Positions 37,394 to 45,690 of a DNA stretch of 64,000 nt are shown one piece after another. The notes below the pieces were generated by a model that searched no databases, was not told where the DNA came from, and worked only from the letters and a program-made list of their open reading frames with translations. The stretch is from Aquisphaera insulae (GTDB lineage: Bacteria; Planctomycetota; Planctomycetia; Isosphaerales; Isosphaeraceae): contig NZ_JAALJH010000013.1 of the NCBI RefSeq assembly GCF_011064615.1, forward strand, positions 62,001 to 126,000, given 5' to 3'. The stretch's first letter is position 1. Every line of letters begins with the position of its first letter. The position numbers and the translations under genes are program-made.

Positions 37394-39391
37394 ATGGACT
37401 CTCCCCTACCCGCGGTGGATCCTCGCGATTTCTGGTTCCTGTCGCCGGCCATCGTGCTGTCGGTCTGGGGGTTGGTCGTCCTCATCGCCGACCTCGCAGC
37501 GGCCCGGCGATGGTCGCTGGACGACCGCCGCGACCGGATCGGCAAGCTCTCGCTCGTGGGCGTGGTGCTCGCCCTCGTCGCACAGATCGGGGTCGGCACG
37601 GTCCACCGCCTGGCCCAGTCCGAGAATCCTCCCGCCTGGCTCGGCGATTCCCTGGCGGCCTACTTCCGCGATGCGGGGAGCGTGGCCTTCCTGGGATCGA
37701 TCTCGATCGATGACCAGACGGCGATCTTCAACATCCTCTTCCTCGCCCTCCTGGCCCTGGTGACCTGGCTTTCGATGGCCTGGACGTTCACCGAGAACTG
37801 GGGCGAGTATTTCGCCCTCATGATGTGGGCCACGGTGGGGATGATGCTCCTGGCCGCGTCCGAGGACCTGGTCACGCTCTTCCTGACGCTCGAGACGATG
37901 ACCATCTGCCTCTACCTGCTGACCGCGTTCGAGAAGACGCGGCGGAGGTCCGCGGAGGGGGGGCTCAAGTATTTCGTCTACGGATCGGTCTCCTCGGCCC
38001 TCTTCCTCTACGGGCTCAGCCTGCTCTACGGCCTCACCGGGACGACCCAGTTCGAGGCCATCCGCCGGGCCCTGGACGGCGCGGCGCCGTCGGCCAGCGG
38101 GCTTTCTCACAACGTGGCCGGCGCGGCCGCGCTCCTGCTCCTCCTCGTCGGCTTCGGCTTCAAGGTCGCCGCGGTGCCGTTCCACCAGTGGGCGCCCGAT
38201 GCCTACGAAGGTGCCCCCGCGGGCGTCACAGCCTGGGTGGCCACCGGGTCGAAGCTGGCCAGCTTCATCGCCCTGATGAAGGTCTTCATCCACGCCTTGC
38301 AGCCGTGGTCGTATCCGTCCACGAGCCTGCTGGGCCCCGGCTGGCTGGGCGTGATTGCCGTGGTGGCCGCGGTGACGATGACCTACGGCAACTTCGCCGC
38401 CCTGGGCCAGCGGAACCTCAAGCGGATGCTCGCCTACTCCTCGATCGCCCACGCCGGCTACATGCTCGTGGGGGTCGCCGCGGCGAGCGTGTCGACCCGG
38501 GGCGCCGAGGCGGCCGGGGCGGTCCTCTTCTACCTGGTCGTCTACGCCTTCACCAACGTGGGGGCCTTCGCGGTCGCGGCGTGGCTCGTCCGCGACCGCA
38601 AGACGGAGGAGATCGACGACCTGAACGGCCTGGCGTATCAGTCGCCCCTGCTGGCCGTCTCGATCCTCGTCCTGATGCTCTCGCTGATCGGCCTGCCGCC
38701 ATTCGCGGGCTTCTTCGGCAAGCTCTACATGTTCATGGAAGCCCTCAATCAGCCGCACGGTGGGACCCGCGTGACGCTGATCTCGCTCGTGGCGCTCGGC
38801 CTGATGAATTCCGTGGTGTCGGCGTTCTATTACGTCCGCGTCCTGAAGGCGATGTTCCTTCGCCAACCGTCGGAGACCGAGCCGCTTCGCGCGGCGGGAG
38901 GCCCGATCCAGGTCCCGATCGTCGTCGGGGCGCTCGTCGCCATCATTGTCGGCATCTTCCCGGGCGGCGTCGGCAGCGCCTTCGAGGGGGGCCTGATGTC
39001 GATCATGCAGGCCGCGGCCGTGCCGATGCTCACCGCCACGGGAGGCGGGTTCGCGGCCACGGTCTCCGCGCCCACGGGTACCGATTACAGGCCCCTGAAG
39101 CAAGATCGGCGTGAGTTCGTCTCGGGCCGGGACGCCGACGCGATTCGCAAACGGAAGGCGATGACGCCCGAAGAGCGAGCCGCATACAGCAAGAACATGG
39201 ACCAGATGAAGGGGCTCCCACCCGGCCAGTCTCCGGGGGCGCCCCGGAAGGCGGCAGGCGGTCCCGGCGGCGGACCTCCACCCGGCGGCGGACCTCCACC
39301 CGGCGGCGGACCTCCACCCGGCGGCGGACCTCCACCCGGCGGCGGACCTCCACCGGGCACAGGTGCCACGCCGAAGGCGGCGCCTCGGTAG
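37394..39391 (+). CDS. nuoN: NADH-quinone oxidoreductase subunit N with Gly/Pro repeat tail
   Basis: 665 residues; the first roughly 555 form the antiporter-like NuoN with about 14 helices. Typical segments: LFLTLETMTICLYLLTAF (Glu of the proton channel), GGLKYFVYGSVSSALFLYG (Lys), AVPFHQWAPDAYEGAP, NLKRMLAYSSIAHAGYMLVG and LSLIGLPPFAGFFGKLYMF. The last 110 or so residues are unusual for the family: a charged helix (DADAIRKRKAMTPEERAAYSKN) and then five GGGPPP units, encoded by an 18-bp tandem repeat. This tail is hydrophilic and would hang from the membrane. The gene is the only one of the three antiporter-like subunit genes (L, M, N) in the window. Confidence 0.94.
   Translation: MDSPLPAVDPRDFWFLSPAIVLSVWGLVVLIADLAAARRWSLDDRRDRIGKLSLVGVVLALVAQIGVGTVHRLAQSENPPAWLGDSLAAYFRDAGSVAFLGSISIDDQTAIFNILFLALLALVTWLSMAWTFTENWGEYFALMMWATVGMMLLAASEDLVTLFLTLETMTICLYLLTAFEKTRRRSAEGGLKYFVYGSVSSALFLYGLSLLYGLTGTTQFEAIRRALDGAAPSASGLSHNVAGAAALLLLLVGFGFKVAAVPFHQWAPDAYEGAPAGVTAWVATGSKLASFIALMKVFIHALQPWSYPSTSLLGPGWLGVIAVVAAVTMTYGNFAALGQRNLKRMLAYSSIAHAGYMLVGVAAASVSTRGAEAAGAVLFYLVVYAFTNVGAFAVAAWLVRDRKTEEIDDLNGLAYQSPLLAVSILVLMLSLIGLPPFAGFFGKLYMFMEALNQPHGGTRVTLISLVALGLMNSVVSAFYYVRVLKAMFLRQPSETEPLRAAGGPIQVPIVVGALVAIIVGIFPGGVGSAFEGGLMSIMQAAAVPMLTATGGGFAATVSAPTGTDYRPLKQDRREFVSGRDADAIRKRKAMTPEERAAYSKNMDQMKGLPPGQSPGAPRKAAGGPGGGPPPGGGPPPGGGPPPGGGPPPGGGPPPGTGATPKAAPR
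39266..39355 (+). repeat. 18-bp tandem repeat inside nuoN
   Basis: Five consecutive copies of an 18-bp unit (GGCGGCGGACCTCCACCC) encode GGGPPP five times, almost without sequence divergence. That identity suggests recent expansion by slippage or recombination, so the copy number may vary between strains. Confidence 0.9.
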
Positions 39392-39483
39392 TCGGACGCC
39401 TCGGCCGTCGGCACGACTCGAGACGTTGACCAGGGATTCCATCGGCTTTCCGCCCATCGCGAGCGACACCTGAAGAGACAGTC

Positions 39484-39891
39484 ATGGCGATCATCAACAC
39501 GCTCCAGAAGTGCCTGGAAAGCCCGTACCTGGTCGAGGACGCGGACGCGAAGGCGAAGATCGGCGAGTTGCTCGCCAAGGCCGGCGATCGCCTCGAGGCC
39601 TCGGTGAACATCCAGACGACCGGCCAGGGCGATCCGGCGGACATCGTCTTCCTGGCCTACGAGGCGATGTTCTGCTGCCTCCGCGCGCTCGTCTACTCGA
39701 AGGGCTATCGCGAGTACGGTCTTCGCTGCCTCCTGCTGGCCTGCGAGGGGCTTTACGTCAAGCCCGGCGATCTCGACGCCGACCATCTCCGCAAGTTCGA
39801 GCTGGCCCAGCGCCTGAAACTCTCGCCCGCCGACGCCGTCGCCGCGGCGTCCGGTTTCGTAAAGCGAACGCTCGAGCTGCTGGGCCAGTAG
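39484..39891 (+). CDS. Small helical hypothetical protein, HEPN-like appearance
   Basis: 135 residues, cytoplasmic, predicted all-helical. The central stretch AYEAMFCCLRALVYSKGYREYGLRCLLLACEGLY looks like the paired helices of small HEPN-type proteins (in DNA-uptake or nucleotide-related families), but the catalytic R-x4-6-H motif is absent. The N-terminus has DADAKAKIGELLAKAGDRLE. The start follows soon after nuoN (92 bp) on the same strand, so it could be at the end of that transcript. The family identity is uncertain; a link with complex I is not indicated by the sequence. Confidence 0.62.
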   Translation: MAIINTLQKCLESPYLVEDADAKAKIGELLAKAGDRLEASVNIQTTGQGDPADIVFLAYEAMFCCLRALVYSKGYREYGLRCLLLACEGLYVKPGDLDADHLRKFELAQRLKLSPADAVAAASGFVKRTLELLGQ

Positions 39892-40179
39892 GCAACCGCG
39901 GCGAGCCGACTCGGTGAGGTCGCAAGACGCAGGGCCACCTCTCAGGCCGCCTTGGACCGGCTTCAGCATTCCGATCCACGCCGTCCCCGGGCATGCCCCA
40001 GGATCTCCGTTCACCCTCAAGGCTTGCCCGCAGAGCCTGCAACTCCGGAGAATCGGATCGACACATTCCCCCTCGCTGAAGAGGAAATTACATCGGCGAT
40101 CGATTATCACGGAATCGCGACGGCTCGACTCGCCACCATCCTCTAAGGATGAGTGATCCGGTTTGTGGGGAGTCATGCC

Positions 40180-43026
40180 ATGGGGCCTCGAACAGCTTCG
40201 GGCGTCCTTTACGGGATTCGGACCCTGCAACGCCAGGGGACGATCGGACTGTGGTCGGATCGCGAACTTCTCGCTCGCCTGCTTGACCGCGACGATCCCG
40301 AGGGATCGAATGCGGCCTGCGCGGCGATCGTCGAGAGGCATGGACCGATGGTGCTGGACGTCTGCCGTCAGGTGCTTCGGCGTACGCCGGACGCCGAGGA
40401 CGCGTTCCAGGCCACGTTCCTGGTGATGGTCCAGCGGGCCTCGACGATCCGCAAGCCCGATTCGCTGGGGAGTTGGCTCTACGGGATCGCGTTGCGGGTG
40501 GCGCGCCAGTCCCGGAAGCAAGCTGAGGCGAATCGATCGGCGATGGCCAGGCTGGAGGAGCGATCCGAGGCGGCCGAACGATCCGATCCCGTCGAGGCGA
40601 CGGAATCGCGATCCACCGAGCTTCTCGAAGCGGTGGAGGGTCTCCCCGATCCGTTCCGTTCGGCGATCGTCCTCCACTACTTCCAGGGACTGACCACCGA
40701 GGCGATCGCCGCGCGGACCGGTTGTCGGCGGGGGACGATCCTCTCCCGGCTCGCCAGGGCCCGAGAGCGGCTGAAAACGCGTCTGGAAAATCGGCTGGGA
40801 TCGCGGATTCTCATTCCGGGCCTTGAAGGTCTCCGGCGTCGAGCCTTGCCTCGAGACCTGGCGGCGAACGCGGTCCGCGCCTGCAAGTCACTCGGGCTGG
40901 CGGAATCCCTGAACGGCGACTTGGCGTCTGTCAGGGCGGCAACACTTGCCGCGGCGACCCTCAATGGGCTCTCTCGGATTCGCCACCAGGTTCTCGGAGC
41001 ATTCCTGCTCGCGGCCGCCGTCCCCGCCGCGATGGGGGGACTCTGGCTGCTCGCCACTCCCGCATCGCAGGTCGCAGCCCCTTCCGGGCCCGACCAATCG
41101 AAAAAGGTCGTCGCGGAAGTGAACCTGACCGGGCAAGTCGTCGATCCTTCGGGCAAGCCCGTGGCAGGGGCCAGGGTGTCTCTCTCGGAGAAATCGCGGC
41201 GCCAGCCGACGGGGCCCGACGGGCAGGTCCGGGCTACAACCGATGCGGAGGGCCGGTTTCAATGTCCCGCGAGTCGCGAAGAGCTTGCCGGGGGCAGGGC
41301 CGCTCCCTGGGGAAAGGCCCCGGGAGTCCGACTCACTACGCAGGCCCAGGGATTCGGCCCGGCCTGGATCCCGCTGGATACCACGGCGGCCGATCACGAC
41401 CTGAAGATCACGCTCTGCCCGGATGATGTGCCGATCGTCGGCAGGCTCCTGGATCAGGAAGGCCAGCCCGTGGCCGGCGCCTCGGTTGTTGCAGAAGAGA
41501 TCTATGCCCTGGCGAATCCGGCGGACTTCGCCCGCGACCTTCGCAAGACCTCCGGGCGAGCCACCCGGGACATTCTGGAAAAGTTGACGGACTTTTTCCG
41601 GCCCATTCCGGAGGCGCTGATCGCCCGTGCGAAGACAGACCCCGACGGCCGATTCACCCTTCGAGGCGTCGGGCGGGATCGCGTCGCAAGCGTTCGCTTC
41701 GAGGGGTCGACGATCGAGACCGATTACCGGCTCGTGTTCACCAAGGCCGGGCCGATCTATCGCCCGGAGCCCGGCCGGCAGATCGAGCCGGCGTTACTCG
41801 TGCTCGGGCCGCGGTTCGAGCTGAAGGTGTCGCCAGGACGCGTGATCGAGGGAGCGGTCCTCGACCTCGAGAGCGGGACGCCGATCGCCGGGGCGCGGGT
41901 TTTCTCCGGCACAGTCGGTTGGATAACGGCCGACGCGAAGGGGCGGTATCGCCTGTCGGGCCAACCGATGCGCGGCGTACATGTCTTCGTCGAAACACCG
42001 GATGAGCCTTACCTCAAGGCTGGGCGTACGGTCATGGGCGCGATACCGGGCGGTCCGCTGCGGACGGACTTTCGTCTCAAGCGTGGGGTCTGGCTCCGGG
42101 GCAAGGTCGTGGATCGTCAGACGGGTCAACCGCTCTCGGCATTCGTTGAGTATCTCCCCCGGATCGACAATCCCGCGGCGCAGAAGCCCGCGGATGAGAC
42201 CTGGCGGAACGAGCTGTCGGGAGACGGGCCTTCGTTTCGGACGGACGAGCAGGGGCGGTTTCGCGCCGTGGTTCTTCCTGGCCCCGGGATGCTCGCCGTC
42301 ATGGGACAGACCCGCGGCTATTCGCGGGCGAGACTGGGGCCCGACGAGGTGGAGACACTCGTCAATCCGGTAGCCTCGGGCTGGCTCTCGGTAAGAGCGA
42401 CGGCATTCCAGGAGATCAACCCTGCAGCCGACACAGAGGCTCCAGAAATCACGATCGCACTCAACCCGGGCAAGAAGCGGTTCATCCGGCTGGTCGACGG
42501 GGCCGGCCAGCCCGTCGAGGGGGCGGAAGGTCTTGGCGTCGTCGGGGGAGGCTATGCGATCGAGCACCTGGCCACGGCGGAGATTCCTTACATTCGGTCC
42601 GAGCAGGACCGGGCCCGGACGCTTCTCTTCATCCACCGGGGACGGGCGCTGGGGGGATTTCAGGACGTCACGGCGGAGACTCCCGAGCGCATGGACCTCG
42701 CCCTTCGGCCGACCGGGACGATCGTCGGCCGACTCGTGGACGAGAAGGGAAGCCCCCTGGCCGGCTTCCCGATGGCTCTCGAGTATGGACGCAGGAATGA
42801 GGATTGGGGCGAGAGCTGGCTGAAATACTCGCTTGCCGAGGGCCTGACGACCGATGGCGACGGACGGTTCCGGATCCCCTACCTGGTCCCCGGGATCACC
42901 TACCGCTTCCTCAGCTTTGGCAAGAAGGCCGCCGACTTCCGTGATGCGAAAGGCAAGCCGAGGCATGAATGGACCGTCGCCCCCGGGGAGACCCAGGACT
43001 GGGGCGAGGCTCGAATCCGGGAGTGA
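40180..43026 (+). CDS. Membrane-tethered ECF sigma factor with carboxypeptidase-regulatory-like repeats
   Basis: About 948 residues. The N-terminal 190 or so are an ECF sigma factor: region 2 with PDAEDAFQATFLVMVQRA and SLGSWLYGIALRVARQ, region 4 with LHYFQGLTTEAIAARTGC and GTILSRLARARERLKT. A hydrophobic helix follows (VLGAFLLAAAVPAAMGGLWLL, about 271-293). The remaining 650 residues are extracytoplasmic and contain repeated carboxypeptidase-regulatory/Cna-B-like beta domains (LTGQVVDPSGKPVAGARV, IEGAVLDLESGTPIAGAR, VGRLVDEKGSPLAGFP). The ATG at 40180 follows GGGGAG; a GTG at 40153 is less likely. A sigma factor physically anchored to a sensor-like outer domain must be released or act at the membrane. 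No anti-sigma gene is next to it. Element B and a Uma2 gene follow. Confidence 0.9.
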   Translation: MGPRTASGVLYGIRTLQRQGTIGLWSDRELLARLLDRDDPEGSNAACAAIVERHGPMVLDVCRQVLRRTPDAEDAFQATFLVMVQRASTIRKPDSLGSWLYGIALRVARQSRKQAEANRSAMARLEERSEAAERSDPVEATESRSTELLEAVEGLPDPFRSAIVLHYFQGLTTEAIAARTGCRRGTILSRLARARERLKTRLENRLGSRILIPGLEGLRRRALPRDLAANAVRACKSLGLAESLNGDLASVRAATLAAATLNGLSRIRHQVLGAFLLAAAVPAAMGGLWLLATPASQVAAPSGPDQSKKVVAEVNLTGQVVDPSGKPVAGARVSLSEKSRRQPTGPDGQVRATTDAEGRFQCPASREELAGGRAAPWGKAPGVRLTTQAQGFGPAWIPLDTTAADHDLKITLCPDDVPIVGRLLDQEGQPVAGASVVAEEIYALANPADFARDLRKTSGRATRDILEKLTDFFRPIPEALIARAKTDPDGRFTLRGVGRDRVASVRFEGSTIETDYRLVFTKAGPIYRPEPGRQIEPALLVLGPRFELKVSPGRVIEGAVLDLESGTPIAGARVFSGTVGWITADAKGRYRLSGQPMRGVHVFVETPDEPYLKAGRTVMGAIPGGPLRTDFRLKRGVWLRGKVVDRQTGQPLSAFVEYLPRIDNPAAQKPADETWRNELSGDGPSFRTDEQGRFRAVVLPGPGMLAVMGQTRGYSRARLGPDEVETLVNPVASGWLSVRATAFQEINPAADTEAPEITIALNPGKKRFIRLVDGAGQPVEGAEGLGVVGGGYAIEHLATAEIPYIRSEQDRARTLLFIHRGRALGGFQDVTAETPERMDLALRPTGTIVGRLVDEKGSPLAGFPMALEYGRRNEDWGESWLKYSLAEGLTTDGDGRFRIPYLVPGITYRFLSFGKKAADFRDAKGKPRHEWTVAPGETQDWGEARIRE

Positions 43027-43030
43027 TCTC

Positions 43031-43184
43031 GTAGGGTGTGTCAAGCGCAGCGCCGACGCACCGGACCGCTGGGTCATGGGGAATGAGAGGAAAGAAAGGA
43101 AAGCTCCCCCCTTCGTGTACCTCAGCGGCAACCGGTGAGGACGAGCCGCTCCGGTGCGTCCGCGCTGCGCTTGACGCACCCTGC
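43031..43184. repeat. Inverted-repeat element B, same family as element A
   Basis: Arms 43031-43065 and 43150-43184 are inverted copies with 32 of 35 positions identical, and match the element A arms closely (outer end GTAGGGTG, inner end GACGCACCGGA). The 84-bp interior differs from that of element A apart from its first bases. It begins 5 bp after the sigma factor stop codon and ends 20 bp before the stop of the converging Uma2 gene, so it may supply their terminator. Confidence 0.78.
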
Positions 43185-43204
43185 AAGAGGCGGCCCACCC
43201 GCAG

Positions 43205-43921
43205 TTATCTGATCACCCGTTCGGCGAGCTTTCGTACGAAGTCCGCATGCTCCGGGCTCGCCAGGCCCTGCTCGGCCATGATCTTCACCCGAGCCATGTC
43301 ACCGGACACAAGGGCCTTCGGGTCGAGCCAAAGACCGGGGAAGGTCACGCTGCGGTAACAACCCTCGGCGTCCGGTTCGAGTCGGACGTAATCGGCGTCT
43401 CGACGGACGAACCAGTCAATGGCGCGATCTCGGATCCGCCAGACGATGTACTCCCGAACGCCGTTCCGAAGGTAGACATGGAACTTCAGATTGAGGTCCA
43501 TGCTAACCGTGCTGGCGCTAATCTCCGCGACCAGCTCCGGGGCGCCTTCGATGTAGTCGTCCGGGGAAAAGCTCGCCTGACCCCCGTGTTCCGGAGCGAT
43601 CATCAGCACGGCGTCGGCTTGGGGTTCATTGTCGAGGTCTAGTCGTATGCTTGCGCCCTGACCCGAGAGAATACCGAGCGTGGCGATCGCGTAATTTTGC
43701 AGCCACCAGTTCACCCGGCTGTCCGGTTCGGAGTGCTGTCGAAATCGAACGGGAGAGGGCATGAAAACGATCCCTTCGATGAGTTCGGCCTTCTTCAGCC
43801 CCGGCATCGCCTCGTAGCGACGCTCGAACTCCGCGCGCGAAAGTTGATCGCCATTCTCCAGAGGGGGCGGCTGATCGTCGCCCGGATCCTGGCTCTTCTC
43901 CAGATCCTCGACGGTCGCCAT
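43205..43921 (-). CDS. Uma2 family (DUF820) putative endonuclease, copy 2
   Basis: 238 residues. Uma2-type segments: FERRYEAMPGLKKAELIEG near the start, RLDLDNEPQADAVLMIAP (Asp of the nuclease core), GAPELVAEISASTVSMDLN (Glu) and HVYLRNGVREYIVWRIRD. The C-terminus is a short helix (SPEHADFVRKLAERVI). Sequence and architecture differ from copy 1 at 25 kb, which has a coiled-coil end, so they are not recent duplicates. GGAGG precedes the ATG at 43921. The biological role of this family is not settled. Confidence 0.88.
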   Translation of the reverse strand: MATVEDLEKSQDPGDDQPPPLENGDQLSRAEFERRYEAMPGLKKAELIEGIVFMPSPVRFRQHSEPDSRVNWWLQNYAIATLGILSGQGASIRLDLDNEPQADAVLMIAPEHGGQASFSPDDYIEGAPELVAEISASTVSMDLNLKFHVYLRNGVREYIVWRIRDRAIDWFVRRDADYVRLEPDAEGCYRSVTFPGLWLDPKALVSGDMARVKIMAEQGLASPEHADFVRKLAERVIR

Positions 43922-43946
43922 GGCAAGGCCTCCTTCGTCGGATTCG

Positions 43947-45113
43947 TCAGGCCACGTCGGTCGGGCCCGCGACGATCTCGCCCATCGTCACGGCTCGCCT
44001 CTCATCCACCGCCTTCCGCACGAGCAGCCCCGTCAGCGTGGCCTCGCGGGCCTCCGCCAGGGTGACCGGCGGAGGCAGCCGGCGCTCGGCCCGGATCGAG
44101 GCCAGGAAGTCCATGAGGGCGAGCCTCGTGTCGTTTTGCGGCCCGGGGTGGATCGACTGCCGGGGTCGGCCGCGGTCACGGAAGGAGAGGGAGCCGGTCG
44201 AGAGATCGAGACCGCCTTCCTCGCCAAGGACCCGGAGCGTGGTGCCCGTGAAGCCATCGTCGGCCGGCGAGACCCAGCTCTGGAGGAACGAGGCACGGAA
44301 GCCGTCGGGCCACTCTAGCTCGACGGAGTAATGATCGGTCACATCCCGGCTGGAGTCGACCCGGGCGAAGAGGCCCTTCCGGCCCCATCCCTCGGCCTTC
44401 GAGGGGGGCCCTCCGCGGAGCCAGTGGAGGATGTCCCAGACGTGAACGGCCTGCTCCACCATGAAGTCACCGGAGCGGTCGCGGCGGCCGAGCCAGCCGT
44501 CGTGGCCAACTAGCGGGCCGTTGCTGCTGGTCCAGGTGGCCCTCGCCTCGATGAGCGGGCCGAGCTCACCGGAGCGGACACGTTCCACCCCCTCGCGGAA
44601 CCGCGGATTCGACCGCCGCTGAAAGCCAACTTGGACGGCAAGCTCGGGACGACGAGCCGACTCGAGGATCAGTCGATCGCAGCCCGGGAGCGTGAGCGCC
44701 AGGGGCTTCTCGACGTACAGGTGCCGGCCCGCACGGATCGCGTCGCTGCCGATCGACTCGTGCAGGTCGCACGGGACGGCGACGACCACGGCGTCCACAT
44801 CGTTGCGTTCGATCAGCCGCCGAGGATCCTCGATGGCTTCGGGGCGGCGGCCGGTTGCCTTCTCCACGATTCCCTGACCGCGAAGCCGATGCCGCGGCTC
44901 CGGGTCGCAGACCGCGGGCACGCTGACGCCCGGCAGCTCGAGCAGAGACCGCAGCAGGGCCGTCCCGCGGTTGCCGACGCCCACGAGTCCGACCCGAACC
45001 ACCGCCGCCGTGTCATCGGCCGCGGCGGCCTCGGTCGCGGCCTGGGAGATCGCCAGGCTCGCCGCCGCCGAGCAGCCGAGGAATCGACGGCGGTTCACGG
45101 TGATCGGGGGCAT
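43947..45113 (-). CDS. Gfo/Idh/MocA family oxidoreductase, Tat-exported
   Basis: About 388 residues. It starts with a twin-arginine signal (VNRRRFLGCSAAASLAIS, then ATEAAAA), so a folded, cofactor-loaded enzyme would be exported. The Rossmann motif VGLVGVGNRGTALLRSL and the family EKP in HLYVEKPLALTLPGCDRL are intact, as is QAVHVWDILHWLRGGPP in the substrate domain. The ATG at 45113 opens the Tat signal; the frame is open to 45164 without support. It lies only 25 bp downstream of the divergent-looking Uma2 start and is transcribed toward it. Exported members are very common in planctomycetes and thought to act on sugars; the substrate is unknown. Confidence 0.9.
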   Translation of the reverse strand: MPPITVNRRRFLGCSAAASLAISQAATEAAAADDTAAVVRVGLVGVGNRGTALLRSLLELPGVSVPAVCDPEPRHRLRGQGIVEKATGRRPEAIEDPRRLIERNDVDAVVVAVPCDLHESIGSDAIRAGRHLYVEKPLALTLPGCDRLILESARRPELAVQVGFQRRSNPRFREGVERVRSGELGPLIEARATWTSSNGPLVGHDGWLGRRDRSGDFMVEQAVHVWDILHWLRGGPPSKAEGWGRKGLFARVDSSRDVTDHYSVELEWPDGFRASFLQSWVSPADDGFTGTTLRVLGEEGGLDLSTGSLSFRDRGRPRQSIHPGPQNDTRLALMDFLASIRAERRLPPPVTLAEAREATLTGLLVRKAVDERRAVTMGEIVAGPTDVA

Positions 45114-45309
45114 TGGAATGCGCTCCGGGTCTTGACGTCGCGGCCGCGGAGGAGGACCCCGCAACTCATCTCATTCTATCGCCAATCGGCCGCCGGAGCG
45201 AGGCGCGCACCGGCATTCGGGGCGATCCGAGGGCCTTGACCGCCTCTCGCGAGGGGCCTAGCATCGGTCGAGACAGCCTCAGGGAGCTCCAGACTTACCG
45301 AGAACTCGA

Positions 45310-45690
45310 ATGCCGACACTGATCCCCGCACCAAGCCGCGTGGAAGCCGCCGGGACCAAGCCGAAGCTCATCGACGAGTACGTCGGGGTCGTCAATTCCG
45401 GCGAGTCGAGGCTGAGCGTCGCTCACATGCGAAGCCCGGGAGGCTGGATCGAACCGGGACAGACGCCGGAATTCGACGAATACACGCTGGTCCTGCGCGG
45501 GCTCCTGCGGGTCGAGCATCGCGACGGGTCGATCGACGTCCGGGGCGGACAGGCCGTGGTCGTCCACCGCGGCGAGTGGGTCCGCTACAGCACGCCGGAT
45601 CCGGACGGGGCAGAGTACGTCGCCATCTGCCTGCCGGCCTTCACCATGGAATCGGTCCATCGCGACGAGGCCGTCGCCAAGGGGTCCTGA
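45310..45690 (+). CDS. Cupin domain-containing protein
   Basis: 126 residues, a single small beta-barrel. The second half has cupin-like strands: EFDEYTLVLRGLLRVEHRDG and VRGGQAVVVHRGEWVRYSTP, with Glu and His at positions usual for metal binding. There is no signal peptide. The stop codon is immediately followed by the ATG of the next gene (TGAATG), so it is cotranscribed and coupled with the SDR oxidoreductase. It may be a small-molecule isomerase or sensor; the substrate is not shown. Confidence 0.82.
   Translation: MPTLIPAPSRVEAAGTKPKLIDEYVGVVNSGESRLSVAHMRSPGGWIEPGQTPEFDEYTLVLRGLLRVEHRDGSIDVRGGQAVVVHRGEWVRYSTPDPDGAEYVAICLPAFTMESVHRDEAVAKGS

Noticed and set aside
39266-39355. Tandem repeat considered as a CRISPR array
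   Set aside because: The units are contiguous without spacers and in frame with nuoN, so it is a coding tandem repeat. No cas genes are present.
39892-40179. Possible small genes between the 135-residue protein and the sigma factor
   Set aside because: The short frames on both strands lack ribosome-binding sites and look like random GC-rich translations.
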